Virus record (IMG/VR): IMGVR_UViG_3300036850_000179
Coordinates: 1 to 53,906 of that record
DNA from: a virus
DNA length: 53,906 bases
Reading direction: 5' to 3' (one strand)
The notes under the pieces were generated by a model. The model was not told the DNA's origin, did not search any database, and saw only the letters and a program-made list of their open reading frames with translations. This document shows positions 42,101 to 49,888 of this stretch, in pieces (position 1 is the stretch's first letter; every line of letters begins with the position of its first letter). Made by a program: the position numbers and the translations under genes.

Positions 42101-43523
42101 CGGCAGCATTATCGAGGCCGCGAACGGTCTTCAGCAGCAGTGACACGTCCCGGTTCGCGCCGGCACGGGCCGCCTGTGTCGCAGCCTTCCCGATGATGGC
42201 GCGCCCCGCGGCGGTGGAGGCGAACCGTTCCGCCTTCGCGGCGTCGCTGATGATGAGCAGCGGCCGGACGCCCTTGCCGAGGACGAGGGTGGGGTCGAAG
42301 AGGAGCTGGTAGGAGAAGTCTCCGACCCGCGAGATGACGGAACCTTCGTAGGACGACTGGCCGTAGCCGGCTTCCGGGCGGCCGGCGGACAGCAGGAATG
42401 CCCGCCGTAGCCGCTCTGTACGGCGTGTAGCGTAGTCCTCTAGTGCACGGCCGGTCAATCCCTGTTGACGGCCGAGTTCACGGGCCGCCTTCATGGTGTG
42501 CTCGCGGCCCATCAGGTCACGTGCGAACCGCTGGCCGAACGACTCCATCTGACGGGTCAGGGCGAGCTGGTCCCGTTCCGCCCGGTCGTCGGTCGCCTCA
42601 GCGATGGTGCGGGCGAACGTCCCTTCCGGGAGCAGCCCCGCGGTCCGGGTCGCCGATGCGGCGCCAGCGAATACCGCCTCGCCGAACGCTCCGAGAGTCT
42701 CGTCGAACGCTTCGCGCGCCTCCCGGAACGCGACGCCGGGGACGAACAGCCGCTCGAAGATGCTCGGTCCGCCGCCGGTTTCCCGCCGGAGGTCCTGCGC
42801 GGTCTGAAGGTCGAGGCTGCGCTGGAAAGCGTACCCGAACCGGCTGGGGAACTCCAGCAGCGTCCGCGCGGGGGCGGTGTCCAACCCAGCCAGCCGCACG
42901 CCGGCCTCCAGGGCGGTTCCCGCCGCCGACTTCACCCGCCCGAGGAACGTGTGCGCCTCCGCCGCCTGGCGGGCCTGCGCTGCCGCCAGCGCCGCACTCT
43001 CCCGCGCCTGGCCGGTCTCCAGCTCCCCGAGGGTCTTCACGCGCTTCGCGGCAGCCTCCGCCTGCTCGCGGAAGATGCCCGACTCGCCGGTGAACCCGGC
43101 GATGAACCGGGCGATGGACGCCTCACGGGTGAGGGCGTCCTCGCCGCGCATCGCGCGCTGGATGCCCTGGAGCCCGCGCTGAAACGCCGCCTGGTCGCGG
43201 GCGACCTTCCGCTGGTACTCCGCGACCGCCGCGGCGGCACCCTTCGTCTGAAGTGTCACGCCCCTCTGGCGGGACAGATAGACGTAGGAGTGGTACGCGC
43301 GGGAGGTCTGCGGACCCCACTTCCCGTCGACGGCGACGTTGAAGCCGGCAGCGCGGAGGAGCCGCTGGAGGTCACGGACGTACGCCGGGTCGCGCGTGAG
43401 GCGGGCCTGCTGCTGCGGGATGGTCTCGAACTGGCCGGGGAGCCGGTTGTAGCGGGTCGGGAACCGACGCTTGATTTGCGTCGGTGTACCCGCCCGGCCA
43501 CCTACCCCTGGGACAGGAGGCAA
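36159..43523 (-). CDS. Giant virion protein (2454 residues), probable ejected internal protein
   Basis: Starts at a TTG at 43523 (AGGTGAACT upstream), 11 bases after the portal stop. Residues ~48-80 (RDLQRLLRAAGFNVAVDGKWGPQT...) form a peptidoglycan-binding type 1 motif. The bulk is helical with many Arg/Ala/Leu segments and no transmembrane block. The final ~450 residues carry at least four spaced copies of a motif like YxxxHPELxxY or HPRLQAWF, with further single copies before. Such very large proteins in short-tailed phages are injected with or before the DNA. I find no polymerase motif. Confidence 0.8.
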   Translation of the reverse strand: MPPVPGVGGRAGTPTQIKRRFPTRYNRLPGQFETIPQQQARLTRDPAYVRDLQRLLRAAGFNVAVDGKWGPQTSRAYHSYVYLSRQRGVTLQTKGAAAAVAEYQRKVARDQAAFQRGLQGIQRAMRGEDALTREASIARFIAGFTGESGIFREQAEAAAKRVKTLGELETGQARESAALAAAQARQAAEAHTFLGRVKSAAGTALEAGVRLAGLDTAPARTLLEFPSRFGYAFQRSLDLQTAQDLRRETGGGPSIFERLFVPGVAFREAREAFDETLGAFGEAVFAGAASATRTAGLLPEGTFARTIAEATDDRAERDQLALTRQMESFGQRFARDLMGREHTMKAARELGRQQGLTGRALEDYATRRTERLRRAFLLSAGRPEAGYGQSSYEGSVISRVGDFSYQLLFDPTLVLGKGVRPLLIISDAAKAERFASTAAGRAIIGKAATQAARAGANRDVSLLLKTVRGLDNAAAQESKLVSALTDPTGGKAREYLARYINARPRRGPNQAAAEKAQNEARTLAQQLGDGPLDEQKLAALLTFALGREWKPLISLPTRVAQGVGQVALMSHLGTVDGIQEVLQQMPLWTRSAHTYALSHHMRRTLRGTERRAYLGRRLADDPTLRNIAPYLRRFAEDPDYKDLKAALDQISRVQVGVTKAGAPKLKPGKAVHEMAVRQVNAATYIGLLPPSAMRDALIRRLEGVRAAYQQEIDDIAARMTPAQQALFGQDPDWLKALRDLRTASAFKTFGTPMYAKWAQAVNDVTAVMERFGRVKLSQELHQRFAQLEKDVAVALRTPQEAYDLAEQAFLRDVAAYREMQRFQIGPDQMRGLAGRGRQRLAKVLLAPFDMYPTKLTASIENVETTAKLMTDYARYLGASEAEAGEAAWRVYQAGIDPGKRVEDIQAVIDGLVEQYAFRRGHTVAEVNELMALHRDGFREWLRQNAPKWGMVEIGPFRVGPAAKRDFRYGRSGMEYTSKGTGPAKPGDEKVYGAIVKVDKDGEDVLEAVTSPQALTQSANFVGLVDPEMLKAWSHAIQLRRALDEGRNTIGAAVTSGYATTWAMAAASSVLWPVHRLWKWSVLTLAAPRYVLRITLEEKTRAQVAQGMGPAFAIGATARRASDHMMAVEREGFGSWSGIGLEEVPDYFAYKHWARGGDTQVIEQGEAGFEENLWHLLNRQVNPDSESVAHYMLGVLWREGTDEWDIAYRNAVEWLRSAEGRPYLAMYRSMNGAKDAEEVVQAFTEWARSIVRSDEVAQRRLGGLISLAEVRALAPGDLPIAVYGRPQIGGPLDVVKHPWKSLERMTFESGTTGLTRQPFAFIEYQRELRALTASGVPYPEASRLANLHAVRRTNQIMYDAGQRSVFAQKMELIFPFQSAREEQLRVAGRLLRERPAAAAATYIRYARLFSQGTHAENSPLVQDDFGEWRVRLKIPEAVEGVARWYADIAPDWVPFDAAAKEVGYGRALEDLELSFKLRDIFMTLPLEAARIGDNLFLQYVAGAFIPTPGGPWYSSGMAVALSTHPELYPHKSMLRRWLFPAGPPLGVRPHELEPEQLLTAVIGRPEARYLLGALVGGGWSTRENNVLADKMVRELYFRLGRTPTAEEVEQALRGAFALKFFFGLFIPAASQQTYAGQLEFQRQIDRYTRDGEVQWGMLLTNHPELVPYVNRYDFAKDVGDYQKRYGKDWWNRLKADNPDRAKALLVNLSVEDWRDLTSEEEWAAFVGSRSVMDPAAYRKVLDDAAKLGEMFTERRAIGDLLDPYERVDAIREWERKWSDEPAWAKMKELYDRDIEFDAIMSLPAGDRRVELEAWRVGNNVSQAKFDGYTADWRAGLRHKNLWAEARTFDQIDELWRETKGMDAETFAREKLTPAEAIKWVENQMRLTDDLDEFWKYYGIRRETYDKYHEELGSKNPAYRDGELAAKTYWEERKDNVGSRLGHLNGQLDAVNAKLSKLFEKLEWAKANHVWVDGLGAQIKQLTSQRTALYAQKKALNDSLYNTVPILHDVHDEIRLMRAYRNWEEMGRAGSPLDFRRMGFDTEEGFEERRFAWMPPHVQEETIRDLRDRLNQASGRGRLEWDWLTNFQKDLLRDSWMVDKDTIEKWKRMQADGDGGTGARGRGRWSRWKRYEWKVWGHRLGDGFGELAFALEMFKQYSRREGMAAPQAELDELKKIGDNPVLRAEYIRTHPRLQAWFRAGPMFNMPPGVAEIVRFIMTKYGRWDDTVEGGAATYNDAIEIGFARTQLAQYTKRKPGEQAPRAYELWLKMPSGKKKASYLELHPEIGRWLQRGPMANMPEPYQEVVRDIMFRYGLWTERQDPMSTLMEQFSELPTYARDEFLQKHPELVAYWRALRTGRERQLFDLAQRYFTIKDPSTKQAFAASHPELQEYFANERHRRYEQFLRLVAKTLGDYPDLAKQYLADQTAYIKVLVDRWGMRPLVAETASVTSRPALRD

Positions 43524-43534
43524 AGTTCACCTAC

Positions 43535-45373
43535 TTAGGCTGGGGGCGCTCCAGGTTCAGGGGTGCCTTGGGCGCCCCGCTGCTGGCGTGCCTGGAAACG
43601 GACGAGGTCTGCCTCCTCGGGAGGCAGGGTGCGGCCGGTCAAGTCCTGGATGTTCCCGGCCGAGGTGGTACCGAACCCGGGCGGCGTCTCGTTGAGGGTC
43701 TCGAAGTCGGCGCCCTCCGGCGGCGTCTCCTCGCCTTCACCTTCGACGGCCTGTTGGTCGACCTGCTGCTGTTGCGCGTTCGCGCGGGTGAGTGTCGCCT
43801 GGCCCTCCGGGTTGAGGTCCGGGTCGCGCTGCTCCTCCTTGATGAGTTCCAGCTCGTCGCCGGGGTAGCGGACGCCCAGCTTCTCCATTCCGGTCCGGCG
43901 GGACAGGACGCCGGCACCGACCTGTTCGATGACGAGGCGGGCTGCGCCAATGTCGTCCTTCGGGAGCACGCCCGGCCAGGTGATGATGACCCGGCGGTGG
44001 CCCTTGATGTCCTTCCCGGTCAGTTTGATGAGGCCGCTGCTGCCGCCGGCGGACATCCCGCCGGTCTCGGTGACGATGCCGATGTCCTTCATCTTCTCCA
44101 TGTGGTAGAGCATCTGCCCCATCACGCGAGACAGCCCCGTCGTCCAGTTAGTCCGTTTCAGGTCGAGGGTGGCGAGGACGTTGGTGAAGTTCACCGTCAG
44201 GCTCGCGCCGGTGTTGATGCTGCCGCCGGCCTCGCCGGAGAATGCCAGCTCCGACAGGCCACCCAGCTCGACGCCGTACATGCGAAGCCGGTCGACAAGG
44301 TCGCCGTACTCGGCGGGGAGGACGGGGATTTCGAGGAGGCTCACGTCGCTGCGGCCGTACAGCGGCAGAATGCCGCCGCCACCAGCGATACGGGTCGCGA
44401 GGTCGACGTAGTTCTCGGGGGCCATGAGCCACTTGTATGTCGGGTTCATGTACCGCTTCTCGATGTACGCCATGTGCGACACGAGCTGGTTAAGTTCCTC
44501 GTTGATTTCGAGGATTTGGTCTACGTCAGATTCGCCGTAGATGCCGAACCCGCCGTCGATGTTCGGGATGAACGTGAACGGGATGAACTCGTACGGATTA
44601 CTACCGTTCTCCTGCTCCTGCCCGCCGACCCAGTAGGCATACTGGTCCGGCGTCCACACCTCCAGGACCGGAATGCGGCGGTCCTGCACCTGCGTCGACA
44701 CCGCCCCGGCGTAGTTGCCGGTGACGATGTACGGCTGCCCGCCGGTACCGGCGTTCGACAACCGCGCGCCGACGACACCCGGCCCCTTGTAGGTGTCCTC
44801 CACCTCCCGCTCCGACTGGAAGCTGGCCGCGTCCGCGCCGAACATCGCGGCGGCCTGGTGGCGGTCGATAGTGTAACCGTAGAAGACCTTCGCGAGGTCG
44901 AGGTCGTTGTCGCCGCGGGTGATAGGGAACGCCAGCTCCGGCTGGATGGCGTGGAAGTCGGCGACATCCTTCCCCTCGACCTTGTTCATAAACGTCTTGA
45001 AGCCGGACACGCCGAGCAGCGACCCCAGGATGGCGGAACGGTTGAGATGCTGCCGGCGGCTGCCGGTCGCGAGGAGATGCGCGAGCGCCTTCTCCGGCGC
45101 CTCCGTCGCGTCACGGGCGCTGGTGGAGTCGTCGAGCGGTTCCACGTCCAACTCGAACAGCTTCCCCATCAGCATCGCCGCGTGGACGAGGACCATCTTC
45201 TTGATGAGGGGAACGCGCAGCTTCGGCTTGTTCGCGGGCCAGTCGTCCGGCCAGCGGAACAACCCCTGGAACGCCTGCCGGAGCAGCCAGAAGTCGGCGT
45301 TGCGGGCCTGCTGGTCGCCGCGGAGCGCGCGGAACTCCTCCAGCTCGGCGGCGAGGTCAAGGGCGTCAGCCAC
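43535..45373 (-). CDS. Portal protein
   Basis: 612 residues from a GTG at 45373 with TAGGAGAACGAC upstream. It lies between terminase and the head genes. The middle contains long helices and a Trp-rich turn (WTPDQYAYWVGGQEQENG), then SHMAYIEKRYMNPTYK and a helical C terminus with a long Gln-rich tail (NAQQQQVDQQ). Length and place fit a portal that forms the DNA ring at one capsid vertex. Confidence 0.8.
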   Translation of the reverse strand: MADALDLAAELEEFRALRGDQQARNADFWLLRQAFQGLFRWPDDWPANKPKLRVPLIKKMVLVHAAMLMGKLFELDVEPLDDSTSARDATEAPEKALAHLLATGSRRQHLNRSAILGSLLGVSGFKTFMNKVEGKDVADFHAIQPELAFPITRGDNDLDLAKVFYGYTIDRHQAAAMFGADAASFQSEREVEDTYKGPGVVGARLSNAGTGGQPYIVTGNYAGAVSTQVQDRRIPVLEVWTPDQYAYWVGGQEQENGSNPYEFIPFTFIPNIDGGFGIYGESDVDQILEINEELNQLVSHMAYIEKRYMNPTYKWLMAPENYVDLATRIAGGGGILPLYGRSDVSLLEIPVLPAEYGDLVDRLRMYGVELGGLSELAFSGEAGGSINTGASLTVNFTNVLATLDLKRTNWTTGLSRVMGQMLYHMEKMKDIGIVTETGGMSAGGSSGLIKLTGKDIKGHRRVIITWPGVLPKDDIGAARLVIEQVGAGVLSRRTGMEKLGVRYPGDELELIKEEQRDPDLNPEGQATLTRANAQQQQVDQQAVEGEGEETPPEGADFETLNETPPGFGTTSAGNIQDLTGRTLPPEEADLVRFQARQQRGAQGTPEPGAPPA

Positions 45374-45382
45374 GTCGTTCTC

Positions 45383-47017
45383 CTAGATGTTGATGTCGGC
45401 GAAGCCAGGCGTCGTCGCCTGCTCCAGCGATTCCAGGTCGGTCGGGTCGGCGGGACCGACCACCTCCGCGGTTGGCCGCGGGGCGTTCTCTCGGACGAGG
45501 TCCGCCAGGATACACATAGCCATGACGGTGTCCTGCTTCAGCTTCTTGTCGTCGGGGTAGCGGTAGCGGTAAAACTCGCTCCGGCGGTCGATGAGGAGCG
45601 GATAGTTCACCGGGTCGGGCCATCGCCACCGGCCGATGACGGCCTTCTGGACGATGGGACCGGTACCGTCGAGATGCTCATGTTCCCAGTACGTCCACCG
45701 CGCTTCCATGTCCGACTGGAGGCCGCGTACGAGGTCGTGCTTCTTAGCGGCGGTGCCACCGAAGTGGTACGGCTCGATGGGGAGCCCGCGCCGTTCCAGC
45801 TCCTCCTGGACGGCGTCGCCGGCGGGGCCGGTCACGTCGACACCGACGACGAGGGGACGGTGCGTCCGCCACCGCTGCTCGATGATTTTGTACTTCTTCT
45901 CCCACGACGCCTCGCCACCTTCCAGGTAGACAAGGTCGGCTACGAGGTACGGGAGGCGGTTGGGGTACACCACGCCGGTGATACCGACGGTGGCGTCGCT
46001 GTTGGGGCTGGAGCCACCGAGGTCCCACGCCTGGAACACCAGCGGCCGGACGGTGTCCCCGCGCCCGCCGCTGTGGCGTCGCACGAGCGGCTGCGGGACG
46101 TACCAGGTGTGGTCCGACTTGAACATCTGCCGGACCGCAGTCCGGAGGAACCACTTCCGGCCCGACTGGGCGAACTCCCCGAGAATGACCTGCCGCCCGA
46201 GCGGGGTGAACTCCCCATCCGGACGGACGAGGTCCGGGTCGGCCATGACGCGGTCGCGGTCCGACTGCGGCCAGAACGGATTCTCACGGGCGTCGCCGGT
46301 CTGGCTGTAGACCCGCGGGTGCTCCTCCTGGCCGTCCTCGAACATCTCGAACACGAACTCGTCCGTTTTCGGCTTCGGGGTGCCGTACCAGTCGTGCGCG
46401 CCAGACACGCCGAGCGTCCGCGGGTTGAGGATGTTCCCGTGGACGGTCCGCATGTCGGGGATGAGCCCGACCTCGTCCACTTTGATGCGGCGGCGACGGA
46501 CCGCCTCGACGTGCTTGCCGCCTTCGTCGAGGGAGCCCCAGTTGATGATAGCGCCGTTCTTCAGCCGCACCCAGGCGGGGTTGACCGCCGAGATACCGGC
46601 GATGATGCTGGCGATGGGGTCGCCGCGCTCATACCACTGCCGGACCCGCTCGAACGACTCCCTGGCGGTCGCGTACTGGAAGCTGGCGACAAGCCCGCGC
46701 CAGTCGAGCCGTTCCCACTCGTCCCACGTTTCGTCGCTGTCGGCGAACCACCGCCCCCGCCGGTCGAGGTCGAGTTTGTACCACGCCCGCATCAACATAT
46801 CGCGGGCGATATGCTCAGTCTTCCCCCACGAGTTCCCCGGGCTGAGCAGGTTGATGGCCTTCGTCGACTTCACCGAGAACTGGACCTGGCCCCACCACAT
46901 CGGGCTCATCCGCTTCCGGTCGTCCCGGAATAGCAGGGAGTTGAATCCGTGGACCCCCTGCGGGGTCGACGGGTCCAGCGCCATCAATGGATGGAGTTGC
47001 AGCCCCTTGCTCGACAA
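45383..47017 (-). CDS. terL: Terminase large subunit
   Basis: 544 residues from a TTG at 47017, with GGAGG six bases upstream. ATPase: Walker A-like GNSWGKT at residues 61-67, Walker B VDEVG at 180-184. Nuclease: WDLGGSSPNSDAT with Asp332 and VVGVDVTGP with Asp394, the RNase H-like metal sites. The protein drives DNA into heads and cuts it. Its first ~200 bases overlap the end of the small subunit gene. Confidence 0.9.
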   Translation of the reverse strand: MSSKGLQLHPLMALDPSTPQGVHGFNSLLFRDDRKRMSPMWWGQVQFSVKSTKAINLLSPGNSWGKTEHIARDMLMRAWYKLDLDRRGRWFADSDETWDEWERLDWRGLVASFQYATARESFERVRQWYERGDPIASIIAGISAVNPAWVRLKNGAIINWGSLDEGGKHVEAVRRRRIKVDEVGLIPDMRTVHGNILNPRTLGVSGAHDWYGTPKPKTDEFVFEMFEDGQEEHPRVYSQTGDARENPFWPQSDRDRVMADPDLVRPDGEFTPLGRQVILGEFAQSGRKWFLRTAVRQMFKSDHTWYVPQPLVRRHSGGRGDTVRPLVFQAWDLGGSSPNSDATVGITGVVYPNRLPYLVADLVYLEGGEASWEKKYKIIEQRWRTHRPLVVGVDVTGPAGDAVQEELERRGLPIEPYHFGGTAAKKHDLVRGLQSDMEARWTYWEHEHLDGTGPIVQKAVIGRWRWPDPVNYPLLIDRRSEFYRYRYPDDKKLKQDTVMAMCILADLVRENAPRPTAEVVGPADPTDLESLEQATTPGFADINI

Positions 47018-47456
47018 CGTAGACCTCCGTACTCGTGGTGCCGCGGAGCAGCTCCCGAAGTGCGTCGAGGCCGCCTTCCTTCTTCGACTTCAGCGCGTTC
47101 GCTGCCGCCATGCCGGCTTTCAGGTCGGGACCGTGCCGGCCGAGGTACAACACCTGCTCCATCAGGACCATGTACAGCATACGGTCGACGGGGTCGTCGG
47201 CGCTACGGGCCTGCTTCACGAGGGCCTCGAACAGGCCGACCGCTTCCGTCTGGAGGAGGGTCACGAGGTCTTCGACATGGCCGGGAAGCATGTGGTGGAG
47301 GTGCTCCGAGATGCCCGGTTGCGAAACCGGCTTCGAGAGCGCGTAGTGCTCGGTGATGTACTCCCCCAGCTCCCGCTGTTTCAGGTCGGGATGCTCCCGG
47401 ATGAACCGGTCTATCTCCACTCGCGCCTTCGAGTGACAGATTGCACACCCTGTCAT
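46815..47456 (-). CDS. terS: Terminase small subunit
   Basis: 213 residues, ATG at 47456 with AGGGGGCAAAC upstream. N-terminal CAICHS segment may bind zinc; residues ~25-60 (LKQRELGEYITEHY...SQPGISEHLHHML) form an HTH-like DNA-recognition unit; then helices for oligomerisation. The C-terminal ~65 residues, rich in Pro, Gly and Asp, are read over the start of the large subunit, so this tail may be disordered. Confidence 0.75.
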   Translation of the reverse strand: MTGCAICHSKARVEIDRFIREHPDLKQRELGEYITEHYALSKPVSQPGISEHLHHMLPGHVEDLVTLLQTEAVGLFEALVKQARSADDPVDRMLYMVLMEQVLYLGRHGPDLKAGMAAANALKSKKEGGLDALRELLRGTTSTEVYVVEQGAATPSIDGAGPVDPAGGPRIQLPAIPGRPEADEPDVVGPGPVLGEVDEGHQPAQPGELVGED

Positions 47457-47479
47457 GTTTGCCCCCTAAACTGCCAAAA

Positions 47480-47502
47480 GGCCGCCCCAGGCGGGGGCGG
47501 CC
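47480..47502 (-). terminator. Leftward terminator between late gene 2 and terminase
   Basis: GGCCGCCCC and GGGGCGGCC form a 9-bp stem (loop AGGCG). On the leftward strand the stem is followed by TTTT. It lies inside the 156-base gap upstream of the small terminase gene, so packaging genes may depend on partial read-through or a separate start. Confidence 0.7.
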
Positions 47503-47612
47503 CTTGGCTTCTCGCCACTATCGCGTGCGGAGCGCCCTTGGTCTCCCGGCGGGTCCGGAGCCCCATCTGTTCGGGGGCGGGCGGCCGGGGCAGTAGCCGT
47601 CAGCCCCCGCCG

Positions 47613-48221
47613 TCACGCCTCCGCGGGCTTACGGGTGCGACGCTTGGGCACCTCGCCGGCGGCCCCGGAGCCGGCGGCCGGCGCCGCGTCGGCGCTGTCG
47701 CCTTCCCCCGCGGCCCTCTTCGCGGCCTCGACGCGGTCGGCGTAGCCCTGCGCGAAGCCGGGGTCGACCTCCGAGAGCATCAGGCCGGCGCGGAGGCCCT
47801 CCTCACGAGCCCGGGTGACGGCCTGGTGAGGGTTCGCGAACGGGTCAGGCAGACCCGCCTCGGCGGCGAGGTCGCTGTAGGACTGGTGCAGACCCGAGCT
47901 GACCATCGCCGGGTCGGGGTGCGCCAGGACGGTCGTGTCGACCGGCTCCGCCGGCGCAGGCGGCCCGCTCGGGGCGGGCTGGGCGCCCTTGAACATGCCG
48001 CTCCCGTCGAGCTGCTCCGCGTCGATGCGGGCGTCGAGGGCCTCGGTCTGCTCGTCGGTCGGGTCTTCGATGAGCCGGACCTTGCTGGCGGCCCACTGCT
48101 CCTGCGAGCTGAAGTGCTCCGGCTCGACGTTCAGGTAGCCGTCCTGGGTCGTGATGACACGCCCGAGACGGCCGTCGTCCATGTGCTGGACGACATCTCC
48201 GTGCTTGTAGCTGAGCGACAT
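47613..48221 (-). CDS. Hypothetical late protein with SH3-like start
   Basis: 202 residues, ATG at 48221. The first ~60 residues (KHGDVVQHMDDGRLGRVIT, YLNVEPEHF) resemble a small beta barrel; a Pro/Ala linker and helical part follow; the end is basic and disordered (PKRRTRKPAEA). Second gene of the late operon. Function unknown. Confidence 0.7.
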   Translation of the reverse strand: MSLSYKHGDVVQHMDDGRLGRVITTQDGYLNVEPEHFSSQEQWAASKVRLIEDPTDEQTEALDARIDAEQLDGSGMFKGAQPAPSGPPAPAEPVDTTVLAHPDPAMVSSGLHQSYSDLAAEAGLPDPFANPHQAVTRAREEGLRAGLMLSEVDPGFAQGYADRVEAAKRAAGEGDSADAAPAAGSGAAGEVPKRRTRKPAEA

Positions 48222-48264
48222 GAGGGAACCCTCTCCTTCGGTCGGTCGCGAGCGGGCCGGTCGG

Positions 48265-48444
48265 TCAGCCGGCCTCGTGCTCGCCGGTGGACGTGTCGGC
48301 GTTCTTGACGAAGTACGTCGCGAGCCAGGCGGCGCCGGCGACGGCAGCCTTCGCCCACAGCGGCGCGTCGGCGGCGAGGGTCGCCGAACCGAACGCGGCC
48401 AGCATGGCGACGAACGCCTTGTTGGTGGTGAAACCTTGCAGCAT
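48265..48444 (-). CDS. Small holin-like membrane protein, first late gene
   Basis: 59 residues, ATG at 48444 with GTGAGGAGGTCACC upstream, the best ribosome site on this strand. Two hydrophobic segments (AFVAMLAAFGSATLA, WAKAAVAGAAWLATYF) with a polar C terminus. Two-helix topology and small size fit a class II-type holin. It lies directly behind late promoter-like copy 2. Confidence 0.65.
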   Translation of the reverse strand: MLQGFTTNKAFVAMLAAFGSATLAADAPLWAKAAVAGAAWLATYFVKNADTSTGEHEAG

Positions 48445-48456
48445 GGTGACCTCCTC

Positions 48457-48481
48457 ACTTAAGCCCGCGAACTGAGGACAC
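48457..48481 (-). promoter_or_regulatory. Late promoter-like element, copy 2
   Basis: Minus strand: GTGTCCTCAG, then TTCGCGGGC, then TTAAGT. Matches the copy at 36134 in order and spacing. The GTGAGGAGG ribosome site of the first late gene begins at the last bases of the element, so the mRNA leader would be extremely short. Confidence 0.65.
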
Positions 48482-48904
48482 CGCGCGAAGAACCTCTTGT
48501 TTTGCCCAGATTTGTCGCTCGCGACCGTTTTGCGAACCTGCCCCCTCAGAAGGCTCCGAGTCAGTCGTCGCCTTCTTTCACCCCCTGCGCTATCGGCCGC
48601 GAGCCTATCGCGAGCGGAGGGGATTGGTTCATTAGACCGCGTTCATGTACTAGAACGCAATACCCCATCGGTACCAGGTTTTGTACTATCGTCTCATGTA
48701 GTAGTCCTGGGCTAGTAGCATGCCCCCGCCAGTCAGAACCTCTTTCTCGAAGGATGGGAGACTGACTCCCCAACCCATGGCTGACTGGGCGGGGCAGTAG
48801 GGCTACAGACCACAACCCGCCACCCCGAGGAACCCCGATGGGTTCCACCCTTCTCCGCTCACTGGTCCTCTGACTGCCCGCCCCATTTGGGGGCCTCCTT
48901 TTCA

Positions 48905-49190
48905 AGAAATCGCCGTCATCAATAGGGGGTCATATTATATATACTCTCTTCTTATTTAATACTACCCCCTATTGGAACCTCCGGAGTCCATATAGGAACT
49001 AAAGAGACCGTTCTCTCTCCATTTCCCACTAAACATATGGGTATGGGGGTCTATATAGGTGAGAGAGGTCGTTCTACATCATAGTGAACACCATTCACTA
49101 TGTAAACGCTGTTTACCCAGTGGTTTAGTGGGTAAGATAGACCCTCCTCTCTCATCCCCACACTCACACCACTAGACAGACCTGTCTACC
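48905..49190. repeat. AT-rich, palindrome-dense stretch
   Basis: Inverted pairs: CAATAGGGGGT (48920) with ACCCCCTATTG (48964); CCCACTAAAC (49025) with GTTTAGTGGG (49123); CATAGTGAA, CACCA, TTCACTATG (49080-49102); GTAAAC, GCT, GTTTAC (49102-49116); and TAGACAG, AC, CTGTCTA (49173-49188). It is the only clearly AT-rich segment in the window, which makes it a natural unwinding site. Confidence 0.8.
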
Positions 49191-49888
49191 TACCCCATCC
49201 TGGGCTGACTGGGGCGGGCGACCAGTCCATACAGACGGCGGGCCACGCCGACGTAGGCTGGCCTACGGTGTACTCCGCATCTAGGATTCACTACCACACC
49301 GGTATGTCCGGTCTTGCCTGCCTGCTCCGTCTGTATGCATTCTCGTCTAGTCCTCTGACCTGCGACGTTGCAGGTCGCAAGTCTCTGACCAGGCCATTTG
49401 ACACGTCGGATAGGATGGGCGCGAACCATCGCCCACCAGGAAGGACCTCGACAAGACGGCAGCCGGAAGTGACTCCCCGGCTGGAATCGCAAGTACAGAG
49501 CACGGCCCGCCAGTAGGGGAAACGCCAAGACTCGACCATCGGACCTCACGGGCCGGTCGAGACAGAAGACATCCCGAGGAGCGGCAGGGCGGTTGGCCCA
49601 GCAAGCCAGACCAGGACCCTGGAATCGAGCGGATACCGCGAACCATCCGGTGTACCCACCTCCAGCGCATCCCGCGCTGCTGGGTAGCCTAGTGGTCGCG
49701 CCATCACTCCAGCCGGGCTAGCCTCGCGTCGCGAGGACCATCTAGCCGGGTGAGCCGGTAGGCGAGTGGGAGTGGCAACGCGAACAGCACGGGCTGCGCA
49801 AGCCAGCGGCAACGGAGCGCCCATGGTGGACGACGGGGAACCGAGATGCCACAAGCTATCCGCACGGCCGAGCATCGGCCTTAAGACA

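Noticed and set aside
36159-43523. Giant protein as a virion RNA polymerase (N4-like)
   Set aside because: I could not find the conserved T7/N4-type polymerase motifs; size alone is not evidence.
43484-46933. 1149-residue rightward open frame opposite portal and terminase
   Set aside because: It is antisense to the portal and terminase genes, which have recognisable motifs. Long antisense frames are expected in very GC-rich DNA; no ribosome site and a low-complexity Val/Leu/Arg/His product.
48561-48905. Leftward 114-residue open frame upstream of the late promoter
   Set aside because: No ribosome site, irregular composition, and lies in the palindromic control region.
49680-49760. tRNA-like stretch with GGTAGCCTAGTGGTC
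   Set aside because: No proper acceptor stem, anticodon arm or T-loop GGTTCRANNCC could be built around it.
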